Assembly: GCA_963921195.1 (NCBI GenBank)
Contig: OY992538.1
Span: 12,300,330-12,364,329, forward strand
DNA: 64,000 nucleotides
Direction of reading: 5' to 3'
DNA from: Pegoplata infirma
Lineage: Eukaryota; Arthropoda; Insecta; Diptera; Anthomyiidae
Part shown: positions 1 to 12,400 of the stretch, one piece after another
How positions within the stretch are numbered: the stretch's first letter is position 1
Layout: every line of letters begins with the position of its first letter
Translations under genes and position numbers: made by a program
The notes under the pieces: generated by a model
What the model saw: only the letters and a program-made list of their open reading frames with translations
Databases searched by the model: none
What the model was told of the DNA's origin: nothing

Positions 1-2
1 CG

Positions 3-605
3 GATTTGATTAAAAATTTTGGAATTAGACACATTCGGACCGCCACGCATTCGCCACAGGCTAATGCGTCGGAACGGGTCAACCAGTCGATCCTATCAGC
101 TATCCGAGCATATCTTAAAGAGGATCACGGGGACTGGGACAAACACTTGTCTGAAATTGAATTTTCGTTAAGATCGTCGGTACACAGTTCAATTGGTGTT
201 ACACCGTACTATGCTCTATTCGGTATGAACATGATAGGACATGGAAGCGTTTATAAGCTCGCGCGAAAGCTTGATCTTTTATCGGATCCGGATAGTAATA
301 TCATACCGAAGTCGGTAAAAATGGATCTGATGCGTCAAAAGATTAGGGGTAGTTTACATAACGCGTATGTAAGGAACGAGCGGACCTACAATACCCGTTG
401 CCGAAAAGTAAAATTCGTTCCCGGACAGGAGGTTTACCGGAGAAATTTTCAGCAAAGCGTTTTTAGGGATAATTTCAACGCGAAACTTGCCAGGAAATTT
501 CTCAAGTGTAGAATAGTTAAACCTGTTGGGAATAGCCTATACGAGGTGGAAGACCTGCAGGGAAAATCTCTAGGGGTTTTTCATGGAAAGGACTTAAAAC
601 AGTAG
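3..605 (+). CDS. Ty3/Gypsy-type retrotransposon integrase, C-terminal part (partial)
   Basis: This reading frame is open from the window edge to a TAG at 603-605, about 200 residues, so it is the tail of a longer pol polyprotein. Near its start is the motif HSPQANASERVN, which matches the end of a retroviral-type integrase catalytic core. The Glu in SERVN is the expected third acidic residue of the DDE triad. TPYYALFG further on is typical of the same core in Gypsy-like elements. The last ~70 residues (PGQEVYRRN..., then LYEVEDLQG) resemble the DNA-binding GPY/F-type tail. A polypurine tract and probable LTR follow at once, as expected for pol order. Coding composition is much less AT-rich than the surroundings, which suggests a fairly recent copy. 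No break is visible in the part present. Lineage within Gypsy is not resolved. Confidence 0.88.
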   Translation, partial: DLIKNFGIRHIRTATHSPQANASERVNQSILSAIRAYLKEDHGDWDKHLSEIEFSLRSSVHSSIGVTPYYALFGMNMIGHGSVYKLARKLDLLSDPDSNIIPKSVKMDLMRQKIRGSLHNAYVRNERTYNTRCRKVKFVPGQEVYRRNFQQSVFRDNFNAKLARKFLKCRIVKPVGNSLYEVEDLQGKSLGVFHGKDLKQ

Positions 606-2590
606 GTTTCGGTTCAGATTTTTTTTCTTTTTACGGCTGTTTAGTCAAGTCAGTTTTTATTTATTTTATTTTTTTTATACAAGGATCGCATAAAAAATCC
701 TATCAGGGAATCTTTGATAAGGGGGTGGCACAAGCACCACTCTCTTGAAATGGCTGACCAGCGGTACCATAAAACGTTAGTAATGACAAGTTCGTTAAAT
801 TGCTCAACCAAATATATATATCAGATATATATATGATGGCCTACGTCTCTAGCTGGTTACCTTTTGTAACCGTCATCCCCGCATATGATGCCGTTCCGTC
901 AACACTCTGGAGAACTAGTGCTATTAAGAGCTTTAAGAACAATTTGTCATCAGGGGGATAACATGTATCTGAGTACGATCTTACAGCAGGTCGAGCAATT
1001 AGATTGAACTATGACAACCAAAATTTTGGGTAAAGTTTAAATTTTTGTAAAATATTTTTGGTTGGTCATTACTGGCGTAAAAGTACCGCTGGAAAGTATT
1101 TCGAGAGAGGGGTATTGTGTCGCCAACCTTAACCAAGGTTCCCTAGATCACCTTTCCCAAATCAGCTTTCCAGTCGTACAACCGAATACACTTGGTACAT
1201 GTTGTATCGTCGGAACTTTTGATTAGGAAAGGATCGTTGAAAAGTTCCTAAAAATCCGTCCCAAAAGTCTACCGGGGTCCGAAGTAAGGGGATTTACGCG
1301 CTTGTCGAGATAAACATATATTAAATCTAAGCTAGATATCTTAATTCTAATATTACTTAATCACGAACCGAGGTAAAGATGTCTGCAATTGAGGAAGTTT
1401 TTTTTTGGGATTGATGGGGTTTCGGGGAAAAATTAGGAAGGTTAGCTAAAGTGAGAAAAGTGAAGGAGTTAACCGCGTCGCGTGATCAGCCTAGCTGATA
1501 GCTTATATTTCTAAGACTTACCTAGTACAATCATATGCTGTCGATGAAAGCCGCCTTCCACTTGGTGGTTTGATGTGTTGTGTTGATTTGTTGGCAATGT
1601 GGTATTCCTAGGGGAAAATCAAATAGTTAGTTAAGGTTGAAATTCTTAGTAATAAAGTAAGGCTAAAATATACTGGTTAAAATTTTTTTTTAAGGAGGAA
1701 TTTTTAGTATTTTTGCCGGTGCTAGTTAAGAGTTATAGTTAAGCCTCACTAGCTTTAAGGTTTGATGAATTCTGGTCTCATTAAGTTATAGTTTAGGAAA
1801 ATGAATTAGTAGTTTTAGGTAGATAGTAAGTTCCCACTCTTTTAGATGAAAGAAAAGTGTGGAGGTGAATTTGTAATGAATTTCGTAGGTTTAAGGTCGT
1901 AGTTTAAAAATAGGTTAAATATTTGATTTTGGGCTATACAATTGAAGAGTTTTACAGGTAAAATAAGCGAAATACTTTGTACGTTGTCTGAATTTTTGGT
2001 GGGCACTCTGTAAGACAGCTGTTCAATAATGGGTTAAGGTACTTACGTGATTGTTTTTCTATGCCTCGCATCCGGGATTAAGGTGAATACACACTTCCAA
2101 CACAGGGGTGCAGCCTAGTGTCGCTCCACTTAGTTAGGGAAGGTTGTCTCCAATGAACAGAATGGAATTTTTGTTGAGCTGTTGTAGGCAAAGTTATAAA
2201 GTAATCCATCGACCGTTTTGTAGATCTGTCATCAACAAGGATAATTGGAAAATTCTGGCAATGCTAAACGGAAGTTCAGACATAAGGCAAAGAGAGACAG
2301 AAAAAAACAATCTGCATTCTCACTGTAAAGCTGGTATCTTCCATTTCGCTCCCATTTCGATTTGTGATAAAATTTCGTAAACAATACCATATGGTTTTTG
2401 TTTACTACTTTTTCAAACGCCATTCGTGGTACTACTCTATGGCTCTGGTTGTAGGTTTTGCCTAATGTGTCGTAAGTGTCTTGTGGGGAAATTCATTTTT
2501 ATCAAAGGCTTGTTGAATGGTGAAAAGAGGATGAGCAGCTCATTGCAGTTACATTTAACGTTGTGTCCAAGATAGTTATTAGGACCTATA
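606..2590 (+). mobile_element. Retrotransposon 3' untranslated region, polypurine tract and putative 3' LTR
   Basis: After the integrase stop there is a T-rich spacer, then the purine run GATAAGGGGG at 716-725 directly followed by TGGCACAAGC. That is the arrangement expected for a plus-strand primer and the TG start of a 3' LTR at 726. The sequence from 726 to about 2590 is less AT-rich than the rest of the window and holds no convincing ORF. The LTR end (CA) and target duplication cannot be fixed because the 5' LTR is outside the window. The right boundary is therefore approximate. Confidence 0.5.
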
Positions 2591-2594
2591 ACGT

Positions 2595-2837
2595 CCCAGC
2601 AAAAGTTTCTGTTCCAAATAATCGGTTCCGCAACGCATCAGAATACCCTGCAACCGGTTCTACTAACATTCCAGAATCAATGATTTTTGTTTGAAATTGT
2701 CCCGAAAGCAATCGTTTTTTTTAGCAAGTAGTTTTTTGAAAAATAATTTTTCATGGGAAATTTGGTTGTGATTACCGTAGAACGTATTCAGGAATCTATT
2801 GAACCGGGAATTTGTTCCGAAAAAATTTTTCCTGTGG
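2595..2837 (+). mobile_element. MITE, CCCAG-ended family, copy 1
   Basis: A 243-base element that recurs at 37871-38067 and 61616-61858 with the same internal phrases (GTTCCAAATAATCGGTT, CCGAAAGCAATCGTTTTT, GTGATTACCGTAGAA). It begins CCCAGCAAAA and ends TTTTTCCTGTGG, an imperfect terminal inverted repeat of about 14 bases. No coding capacity. The target duplication is not clear. Confidence 0.7.
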
Positions 2838-2839
2838 TA

Positions 2840-4990
2840 AAAGAGGAAGAATGTGATTATTAAATTAAAATAACAATAAACGCATGCAGAAGAATCCTAT
2901 TGATGGCTAATACTTCAATCATTGATTTAACGGTATAAACTTTGATTGACTTTTTTTTTTTTGAAAATAACTGTTATAGCAGCTATTTACTCCAATAAAT
3001 ATAAAATAAAAATTATTTTAAATTGTTTGAACAAAATGTTTTAATAACCCGAGTAAAAATAAAATAATATGATCTTATATACTTTTGTATAGTCATATTA
3101 TGCCATATATGATCATGTGTGACACTATGTCTTGCGAGATGAATTTATAAAATAAATTTTGAATGGTGTTTTTTTTTCTTTTTAAGATATCACCATACAT
3201 AACTACATGTTGTAACATCTACCCCCATGCATCATTTTAAATTTCTAAGTGTTTTATATAAAAGTTAACATGACTCCATTTTTTTTTTGAAATTTTTCTA
3301 AGTTTTTTTGTAAGAACGACTGGTTTTTCGTGGTTTGCAACGTTTTTTTTATTTTTAACTATTCGAAAACCGGTTGACCGGGTTTTTTTTTTTGACTGTC
3401 GAAACCCGTTTGTTTTAAATCAACATCTTTAAAGCAGTTTTACTTGATGTATTTCTTTTAAGTGTATTTTGATTGCTAAAGAAAAGATGTTCAACAAAAA
3501 AAAAAAAAATCTCAACTGATTTCAAAACAAGTAAATAAATAATTTCGACTTTGCCGAGTTCATAAATACCATTACATTACCAACCATTTGGAATAACATC
3601 TAATATGAGTGATTATTTTTGAAAGTTTCAAATTTTTACGTATAAAGAGGATTAGTAAAAAAAAAAAAAATTTAGTGAACATTTTGGTTGCCTATCAAAA
3701 TTTTTTTTTTTAAGTTTTTTTTTTTTTGCTAGTTATTTTTGTGTAAAAATAAAAGAAAGTTTGAAGTAAAACACTTTCCACTTAACTTTTAAAAATTTTC
3801 GGAATACTTTTCGTATAATTCCAATTGTATTAAAGGGAAAAAAGTTCCTTTGTATTTCAATATTTTCTAAATGCGTGTTACAAAATTTCATTTGTATTCA
3901 AAAATTTTAATTTGTATTTGAAAATATTTTCATTGGTGTTTTAAAGATTTCCAAATGCTTTTCAAAAAATTTAATATTTAACAATTGTTGTTTTTTGTTT
4001 TTCAAAATTTTATACATAGTCTATAGAAATTTCCATTTATTTCTCAAGAATTTTAATTTGCATTTCAATTTGTACAAATGGAGACCTCTTAATACAATTG
4101 GTATTGTCTGAAATAGAATTTAAAATGTTGTTGACCGATTTTGTTGACAATATCTGCTTTATAATGGCCGTGGTCGTTGTTTACTGAATTTGGTAAGGAA
4201 AGGGAAAAAGTTTTTTTTAAATGCTGATTTTCGAACTATTCGAAAAAAAAGTCTTAAAGAAAAGAAAAGTCGAATAATTGATCACCCTGTAATGTATACA
4301 GTCTGATAAAATACATCCAAATTCACGTTTAAGATTCCAGGGATTTTTTTTTCTTGTCTTTTTTCTAGATTTCATCTTATTGTATGAAATTGTACCTAAT
4401 ATAGCACGACAGATAAGATATGATTCAGTTCCATTGCATAGACCCATTTTTGGGTCAATGGATGGATATGTTTTGTGTTATTTGAGGTTGTTTTTTTTGT
4501 AAATACACTACTTATTGAGGAGAAGTCCTTAAGACTGTAAATGAACTTTGTCAGAATTAAAATATAAACAAAAAGTAAATTCCAACATTTCGTTAGTTTG
4601 ATAAACATGATAACCACACATTAGGAAATATTTATGTGAGTTCGTTATAACCGAGTTTGACTGTATATAAAAAAATATATCGTCGAGCTGTATTCAATAA
4701 ATGCCAATTCTAAAAAACTTACTTTTCAGGAGAGCAAAAAAAACTAGTTATTTTGCATATTATTGTAAAAATAAACAATGTACCTTCCATAAGATGGTTT
4801 GAATATTCTAAGTATTTTTTTTTTTTACCTATGCCAAAAATTTCATATTTTGTACTTGTTTGCATATTTTTCAGTGATAGCATTTATTTCTGCCAAAAAT
4901 ATATATATTTTTTTTTTGAGTTGGCATATTTGGAATATAGGTTCACGATATAGATGATTATATCAAAACTTTTTTTTTTTTTTTTTTTTT
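2840..4990. other. AT-rich intergenic sequence, no gene seen
   Basis: Homopolymer-rich sequence with a degenerate stretch at about 3830-4080 built from words like AATTTGTATTTGAAAA. It ends in a T run of about 24 bases at 4970-4993. Open frames here are short and of random AT-rich composition. Confidence 0.6.
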
Positions 4991-7900
4991 TAATCGAAGT
5001 TCACGTAGGCTAAGCCAACCTGGCTTTAATACGGAAAGTTAATGGGCCTCTGTGTGGGAGGAGCTCATCCCGAGGGTATTCGTGGTGACCGCACTCTACT
5101 GTGTAGTTCACACCACTAAGTTATCAAGTAATGCACGGGGAGGAAGCTCTTTGATCCCGGCAATACTAGCACAAGTTTCACTTTAAATTCATTGACTTAC
5201 CTTGGGAAAGTACATCCAGCAGTATGGCCATAAAGTTTTTCAATGCTGGAACACGTTTTACTTGGCCCAGTTGCTACGTTAAAGGTTGATGGTAATGCCA
5301 GTGGGTTGGTTGGCTACCATTTAATTTCCTTTCTCAAAATGTTGGTTCTCTTAGTGTTGCCTATGCTATTGCATGCAAAAACTCTCTTAAACATTAAGAG
5401 AACCAATTTGTATAAAGTGACATATTGTTTTGGGGCCTATCAGAATCTCCGATATATTCTTTACTCTATGGGTGATGCTTCGCAACCTGTGGAAATAAAT
5501 CAAAAGGAAAACATTATGCTGTGTTTTTTTTTGTAGTTACGGGGTTTGCTTACCTTCTATTTTTTTATAGGGAGAGGCGTAGTTGATGCTATGGTACGCA
5601 GTAGTTGTATGTTGTTTTTTTTTTGAGATGGCAAAGTAATAACCATTTTTACCGAATGGGAATTCAAATTGCCTTTATAACGATACCAAATTTGTTCCTA
5701 TCCGATCGGCATAAGCGGAGATATTAGCTATTTGGTTTTATGTGAAAGCGAGGCATGTGGCGAAATTTTAATCCACGGGCATCTTGTTTCGTTGGAAGAT
5801 GTAGGATGGTATCTACCCATGACGTGGATGTGGAAAAAAATCGGTGTAATACCAGTAGGTTACGTTTGAACGCAACACCTCGTGTTGTGGTAGACCGGTG
5901 GCTGTCTTAGCGGAAATTCCACTTTGTTGGCCGGCAATGGTACACTGCGTCAGTGAATGTTCCAGAAACAGGTATCGGCAATGTCGATTCGGACTTAAGT
6001 TTTTGGGGATGCAGGAGATGTGAAAATTAAAATAATATTATAGAAGAAAAGGAGAATATGTCCGCTACCATATACTAACGTGTCAAGGGTCCAACAGGAA
6101 AAGAAATCAAAGACGTCTTTCTCGTTGACAGAATGCCAACTTTTCGAACTTCCTGTTCATTTCGACATATGTTCCAAAAGTCAAGGGTAAACGTTCTGGG
6201 TGCTGAAAAGAGAAAGAAAGTTTTTTTTTATTAAGCTTCCATGTATTGGGTTCGTTGGCTTTTTATATGTTGTTGGGATTAACGAACTGGATACCTTTTT
6301 TATACTTACCCGTATGTTTTATCTATAATTTTTTTTTATTATTTACATTTGTGATTTTCTTTTTTATGTAGTTTGAGTTTAATTCATAAATTGTATTCAT
6401 TCACGTTTTTTTTTACAACTTTTTGTTTACATTTGATGATTTGACAGTTAGTTTTCGGTAATAGAGGGATGCCAGACCGGTGAGATCCATGGTTTTGTGT
6501 ATGGCCGGTGTTACACCGTAGTCACAGACTAATACAGACGCGACAAATAGGACAGGTGCATAGAGAAAAGTAGAGGTGAAACAGAGTCATATTTCGCTTG
6601 AATAAGTATTACTGACAGCACTTTAGGTAACTTTTGACGTTTAATAGAAACAAGGCAACAAAAAAAAGAACAACGACGAAACAAACAACAAAAGTGGGGA
6701 TTCACGAAGAATACCCAAAATACCCAATTTTTTTTTCTCGTTCTTTTTCTCAATCATGTTTTAAATTTTTTTTCCCTCCCATCTTGGAACCATAAATGGG
6801 TCTAAAGATGGTTGGGTTTGTCAGGTGCGCCCTCAAGGGGTTAAGCTTATTGCTAAAGGCGACCACTTTTAAGAAGAAGAAGAGTGTAAACAAAAACGTA
6901 GAAAAGTGCTGCCAAGTTGATAGGGTATTAGGGAATTTTTAATTGTTTTTATTAAAGATGAGTCGGGAGAAAAAAAAAAGGGAAAGGAAAAAAGAAAGGA
7001 AGTAAAAATTCTTCCCTTTTTGATGCTGATTTTGAAGAGGACGGTCACGTTCAACGAGGAGAAAAAAACCAACTTGAAGGAAGAAAAAAAGCCGCCATAC
7101 TTTATTGAAGATAGAATCATATATTTGGTACAGAAAAGTTAAAATTTTAAAAGTTTTACAATTTTTTAACCTACGTTAAATTAAATTAAAGTGAACAAAA
7201 CAAATCAAACAAAACAATAATAATATTTTAAAACAAAACTGCGTGCTAAACATAAACCTCTGACCGCTCCTGCAGTTATTCTTTGGGTGGAAGCAGCATC
7301 ATCTCAACGCAGCACTGTGGAAGCACCGCCACACCTGGGGTGCTCAGGTATTCTTTGAGGTTTTCGTACTTTTTTTGAACGAGTCACCTGGACGACTTGA
7401 CGGACGGGACAGCTCGCTATTATAGAGAAAAGAGTATATATACGTATTTATTAATATCAATTAAAAATTAGGGAAAACATTTATTAGGGAAACTTATCTT
7501 TTTTTTCAGTCCTTTTTGGAAATTTACCCAAAAGTGCGCGGAAGTTTAGGGATGAGCTCACGCCTAATACAGTCGTTTAAGTTTAGGGAAAATTTGCCCA
7601 CATAGGTTACCCAAATGTTAACCCTACCCTGAAAAATAAGAAATAAAAAAGTAAAATTGAAAAACAAACACGTAAAATAAAATATATATATATACAAAAT
7701 ACAAAGAAATTAAAACAGAAAATACAGACTTGTAGACAGAAAGACGGACGGACAAGCCTAAAAGGAACCGCATCCATAAATTAGCCACGGCAAAAACTAA
7801 ATTACCGGCGCCATAGAAGACATATTTACACCTGCAACAACTCGGTACCAGGAGCATATTTTGGCCTTAAATCATAAAGGAAAATTATTATTTTTTTTAT

Positions 7901-8735
7901 AATTCAACTAAACTTTTTTTTATGATTTTTATTTATTTGGCAAAATTTTGATTTTTTTTAACAAAATATCTTTTCCATCATTTAACAAAAATACTTTATG
8001 AATTTTTCGCTTTGTAACTTTTTTATCAAATGAAGTAAAATGGCACTCCATTTTGTTTTTGTTTTGCAAATAAGCCATAAGCCATGGTAAATTTTAAATA
8101 CAATTTTATAGTTTTTTTTTGAATTAATTTATTAAAAATTGTTTCCTTTTTTTTTAAATTTTAAATAATGTTTAATAAAATACATTTTGTAAATTGTTTA
8201 TGGAAATTTTAAAAGGTTTTATTAATTTTTGGAATGAAGGCTTAAGTCAGTAAGTATGTGGTAGGTAGGGTGACTGGTGTTTGTGGAGGCGACTCTGGGA
8301 CAACTAAATCAATAGTACCAGTTGTCATGGTGAGATCCAACGGATTTCTAGTGGGAGGGCCACTGACGGACATAACACCCGTCAGTTAAAATCCTTTAGT
8401 GTATGTGGCAGATTTGTTTTGTGTAAGTATGTTGGTGTGTTTTGGTTAGTTTCCGTTTGCGTCTGTTCACTTCGGGCTTCAAGTTCCTTTTGTTAAAATT
8501 TACTTTTTTTTGTTACACCTCAAGACTGGTATGGATTGTTTTGTCACTGTCACTTCAGCCATGTCAGATTTGCAAGAACCTTCCCCCTTCCGGCGAGTTC
8601 TAGCCGCGCTAAAAGCGAGCATACCAGCAAAGCAAATCATCTGGCAACCTTTTTTCCATTTTAACCCAGCGACAGTACAAAACTTAAAATATAAAAGAGA
8701 GGTTAAGGTTGGGGTGTCTTGACTTATCGGCCATA
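4991..8735. other. Mixed-composition intergenic sequence, probably decayed transposons
   Basis: Several blocks (5000-6060, 7250-7430, 8230-8720) are distinctly less AT-rich than their flanks, which suggests old mobile-element remnants, but no domain can be read in any frame. A purine run AGAAGAAAAGGAGAA ends just before TGTCC at about 6057 and could be a polypurine tract. GACGGACGGAC at 7744-7754 resembles the GTCY tract of HINE elements on the minus strand. No gene is called. Confidence 0.4.
6523..6600 (+). mobile_element. End fragment of the CACAGACT-terminus MITE family
   Basis: CACAGACTAATACAGAC followed by a GGACAGGTG-like segment matches the left end of the complete element at 21894-22197. 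Homology fades within about 80 bases, so this is a truncated copy. Confidence 0.55.
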
Positions 8736-8738
8736 TCT

Positions 8739-9640
8739 GAGGCATTCCACACCAAATGTCCCGCTACAGAAAACATGTGTTCCACGAATTTCTGAATAGA
8801 TTGTATATGGAACTTAGAAAATTGAGTTTTTCGTTTTTTAATTTTTGAATACCTGGGCTTAGGAGGCGTGGCTAAATATTGAAAAAAATGTCAAATTTGT
8901 GTCGAGTTGCCTTGATTAAATATTTTTTAAATTAAAACGGAATGCACCATAATCTTAAAAATTTGCATTCTTGTATATTTTTTTTGTAATTCGAAGATTC
9001 CAATTGTAATTCGAAGATTCCAATTGTAATTCGAAAAATATCAATGGAAATACAGTTGATATTTTTCGAATTACAATTGATATTTTACGAATTTCAATTG
9101 ATCTTTTACGAATTACAATTGATCTTTTTCGAATTACAATTGATCTTTTTCTAATTACAATTGATCTTTTTCGAATTACAATTGGAATCTTCGAATTACA
9201 AATGGAATCTTCGAATTACAATTGGAGTATTCGAATTACAAATGGAATCTTCGAATTACAAATGGAATCTTCGAATTACAAATGGAATCTTCGAATTACA
9301 AATAGAATCTTCGAATTACAGTTGATCTTTTTCGAATTACATCTGTAAATGGTGTACACCAATGGAAATACAGTTGATATTTTTCGAATTACAATTGGAA
9401 TCTTCGAATTACAATTGATCTTTTACGAATTACAATTGATCTTTTTCGAATTACAATTGATCTTTTTCGAATTACAATTGGAATCTTCGAATTACAATTG
9501 GAGTATTCGAACTACAAATGGAATCTTCGAATTATAAATGGAATCTTCGAATTACAAATGGAATCTTCGAATTACAAATAGAATCTTCGAATTACAATTG
9601 ATCTTTTTCGAATTACATCTGTAAATGGTGTAGACTTGAA
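8739..9640 (+). mobile_element. GGCATTCCACACC-ended element carrying an internal satellite array
   Basis: The left end GAGGCATTCCACACCAAA and the next ~120 bases (ACAGAAAACATGTGTTCC and on) match 20127-20228. A segment containing AGGCGTGGCTAAATA resembles 52372-52600. The element then runs into the tandem array at 8985-9632. A relative at 58735-59157 has a similar array and ends in GAATGCCTCATAT, the inverse of this start. The right boundary is uncertain. Confidence 0.5.
8985..9632 (+). repeat. Tandem array of ~20-22 base TTCGAATTACAATTG units
   Basis: About thirty short units alternate between a type ending in GATCTTT and a type ending in GGAATC, each containing TTCGAATTACAA. A higher-order duplication is visible: the block starting GGAAATACAGTTGATATT at 9046 and ending ACATCTGTAAATGGTGTA at 9355 is repeated from 9364 to 9632. 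The first few units before 9040 are inverted relative to the rest. Short pieces of the same satellite occur at 36010-36056, 38080-38140 and 58735-59080. Confidence 0.9.
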
Positions 9641-10330
9641 AAAAAAATTAAAAAATGGGAAATTTCAGAACGGGTTCAGAAAATTTTTTAAAATAAAAAT
9701 TTTTAATCGATAGCCCTTAAAAAAGTATATCGATAGCCCATAAAAGAGTATAAAAACACTTTCTTACACTTTCGTGCACGAAAACATCACATAGTTTCTT
9801 AAGAAAAAATGGCTGAAAAATGTTCCCCATTTTTTAGCCCATTTTTTAACCCCTAATTCACCGATATGGTCGATAAGCCTAAACACCACCTTACTTAAGA
9901 ATTTTCTCTTTTATATACATTTTAAATTTTATGCAAATCGGTTCATAAGGGTTGGAAATACTTCCCTTGTTATTGCTCTGAAAATCTGATAATTTTAAGG
10001 ATCGATATCTGACAAATTTGTTGTGAATTTCCAAAAATATATTTTTAAATAAAGATTTTCAAAAAAATCTCAAAATTTTCCTTGGACCCTTTTATAGAGC
10101 TTAAGACCGAAATCCATTTAAAATTAATTTGCACCAAAACCGATTATTTTAACCCGTAGCGTTCTTCGATCTAAGTATTGGTTTTTATAAAATGTTCACC
10201 AAAAACTTTAAACTTGAATGCCAAAATTTTCTAAAAAATGTTGAAAAATTTCAAATGGCAATATCTCGAAAACCGCTTGACCGATTTTAGAAATTTTTAA
10301 TATTTATATTCAGCATGCCAAAATTAATAA
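9641..10330. other. AT-rich sequence, no gene seen
   Basis: A tandem pair of ATCGATAGCCC words lies near 9705-9740. The rest is low-complexity AT-rich sequence with phrases typical of decayed MITEs. No reading frame or structure is supported. Confidence 0.5.
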
Positions 10331-10950
10331 AAACAAGTAAGAAAGTGATAGTCAGTCAAGACCGACCATATGGTACCCTACACCAGTGTTTTCCGGAAAA
10401 TGGGTCCCAAGTCCAAACATTTACCGATTGGATCTATATTTTAGGGGAATTGGTTTATTTTTGTTTCCAATAGAGCGATTTTACTGAATATCCGTCGAAA
10501 ATGTTATATGGGAGACTAAAGCCCCTATGACACTTTTTTTTGTATTTTTTATTAATTGATAGAATGAAACAGCAAAAGAAGAAATGAAACAAATAGTGAT
10601 GATTATTTTCATTTAAATAAAAACTCGCTGAATAAATACCAAAAACCGCAAAAAAAAAATCCAAAAACCGTCGGGGGCTTAACAATAAGTACAATTGTAT
10701 TCAGATTTGATTAGGCTACCAAAGTACACGTTTAAGACCTAAGTATAAATAAAATTTTTATTAAATATTTAGCATTTTGCGTGTGTCAACAGACAAACAG
10801 ACGGACAGGCATCTCAAGAGCGACTTAAAATCGATCTAGGATCATGAATATATATACTTTTTGGGGTCCTAGACCAATATTTCGAGGTATTAAAAATGGA
10901 ATGACAAACTTATATATACTCTCCATCACTAAAGTGAAGAGTATAAAAAT
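10331..10950 (-). mobile_element. HINE/DINE-1 (mini-me)-like non-autonomous Helentron
   Basis: On the minus strand it reads: a 5' segment with AATATTGGTCTAGGACCCC, a short TA run, a GTCY-type tract (seen here as AGACAAACAGACGGACAG near 10792), and a 3' hairpin GTCGGTC-TT-GACTGAC (10351-10366) followed by CTTACTTGTTTTT. This order matches element 11398-12100. The (TA)n site is uninterrupted. Family assignment rests on general knowledge of dipteran mini-me/DINE-1 elements. Confidence 0.75.
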
Positions 10951-11397
10951 ACGATTTTTGGTCGGTACATTTTACCCCTCTAGATGGCACCATTAGAGCA
11001 GCAAGAGCTGATTTAATAAAACAAGATTATAAAAAAATGAATTGTATGGGGACCGCTGAAAAAAAAATCATAGGTTATTAAATTTAAATTTGTCGATATC
11101 TATCGATTTAAGTTTCTGTTTTTTTTGGGGGGTTCTTGGATTTATCACTTTCATTTGCAATAAATTTTTTTTAAGGACTTACATACCTAGAAAAGCGGAT
11201 AATACCATTACATTTTAGGGCTAGCAGAGTGAAATTTTCAATTATTCGCCGTGTATCAGCAATATTTTCAGTTTATTAATTTTAAGTTTATTGTGCTGAT
11301 ACAATTTATTGAGTACACTTCTTGTTTAATTACATTTAATCTCTCTCTTTTTTTTTTTGCTATTTGAGGGACTAAATAGTAACAAATAGATTATTTT

Positions 11398-12100
11398 TTA
11401 TATACTCTCCACTTTAGTGGTATATATTAGTTTTTCATTCCGTTTGTAACACCTCGAAATATTGGTCAAGGACCCAATAAAGTATATATATTATTGGTCA
11501 GTGATCGATTCTGAGACATTCTAGAGATGTCCTACTGTCCGTCGGTCCGTCCGTCTGTCCGTCAGTCCGTCCGTCTGTGGAAGACAATATACAGTCCAAA
11601 ATAAAAGTGATAGACTCCTGAAATTTGGCATATATATGTCTTATGTTCATAGGCTGGTTAAGTTCGGAGATGGGCAAAATCGGACCAGGGGGGAAAAGTT
11701 CCCCCTCGACAAGGTAAAACAACCCATGAAAAAAGGTAACTTTTTATAGGGATTTTTGTATTTTTGTTAAACAAATGAAACATTTTTATGCTTGAAAAAG
11801 TTCAAAGTCTTGGACTTGGACCCAGGGGATTTGAAAATTATTTTTTTTTTTGGTCCGCCCCCTTTTGTGGGCGTGGATATTAGCAAATAATTTATATAAT
11901 GATGAAATTGTATATCTTTTGTACAAAAAGCATAGTAATTAAATTTGTAAAAATTTTTGACCAGAGAGAAGGTGTCCCCAAGGACCCCCGACAAGCCCCC
12001 CCCCAAAAAAAACGCCCCTGCAATTTTTTTTATATTTTTTTTTAAACGTTGGAGGGTATACAAGATTCGGCACAGCCGAATTTAACACTCTCACTTGTTT
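11398..12100 (+). mobile_element. HINE/DINE-1 (mini-me)-like element, near full length
   Basis: This is the best reference copy, about 700 bases. It starts TATACTCTCCACTTTAGTGG. It contains TTGTAACACCTCGAAATATT, ATAAAGTATATATATT and a GTCYGTCY tract at 11538-11577. It ends with a perfect hairpin ATTCGGC-ACA-GCCGAAT (12065-12081) and CTCACTTGTTT. The (TA)n site is empty. No coding capacity; such elements depend on Helentron proteins made elsewhere. Confidence 0.85.
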
Positions 12101-12400
12101 ATTATTTTTTTTTTACATCTCGAGCACTCTGGCAGTGATGCCATTTTAGCACTTTTAGTGCTAGATCTAGCACTTTTTTTTTTGACTTAGCACTAAAGTT
12201 TTGGAAAAAAGTGCCAAGTGCTAAGTTAGCACTTTTTTATAATTTTTTAGCATTTTTAGCATTTTTTTTACATTTTAATTTGTTTTTTAAATCTCTTGTA
12301 AAAATTTTTAGCCTGCGGCGCTTTCTTTGCACCTGTATAATGAAATAACTCCCAAATCGTATAGAATTTATTTTATTTCTTTTCTTTCTCAGGAATCCCA

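Noticed and set aside
5243..5536. 97-residue open frame
   Set aside because: Hydrophobic and Leu-rich but lacks coding-type codon use and neighbours; no homology recognised.
8500..8745. Small overlapping frames on both strands in a less AT-rich patch
   Set aside because: No domain, start context or splice pattern supports a gene. More likely an old transposon fragment.
8985..9632. Possible CRISPR-like array of short repeats
   Set aside because: Units are directly adjacent without unique spacers and grade into each other; it is a satellite in a eukaryotic genome.
12065..12081. Perfect hairpin followed by T-rich sequence, like a bacterial terminator
   Set aside because: It recurs at the 3' end of HINE copies and matches the subterminal hairpin of Helentron-type elements.
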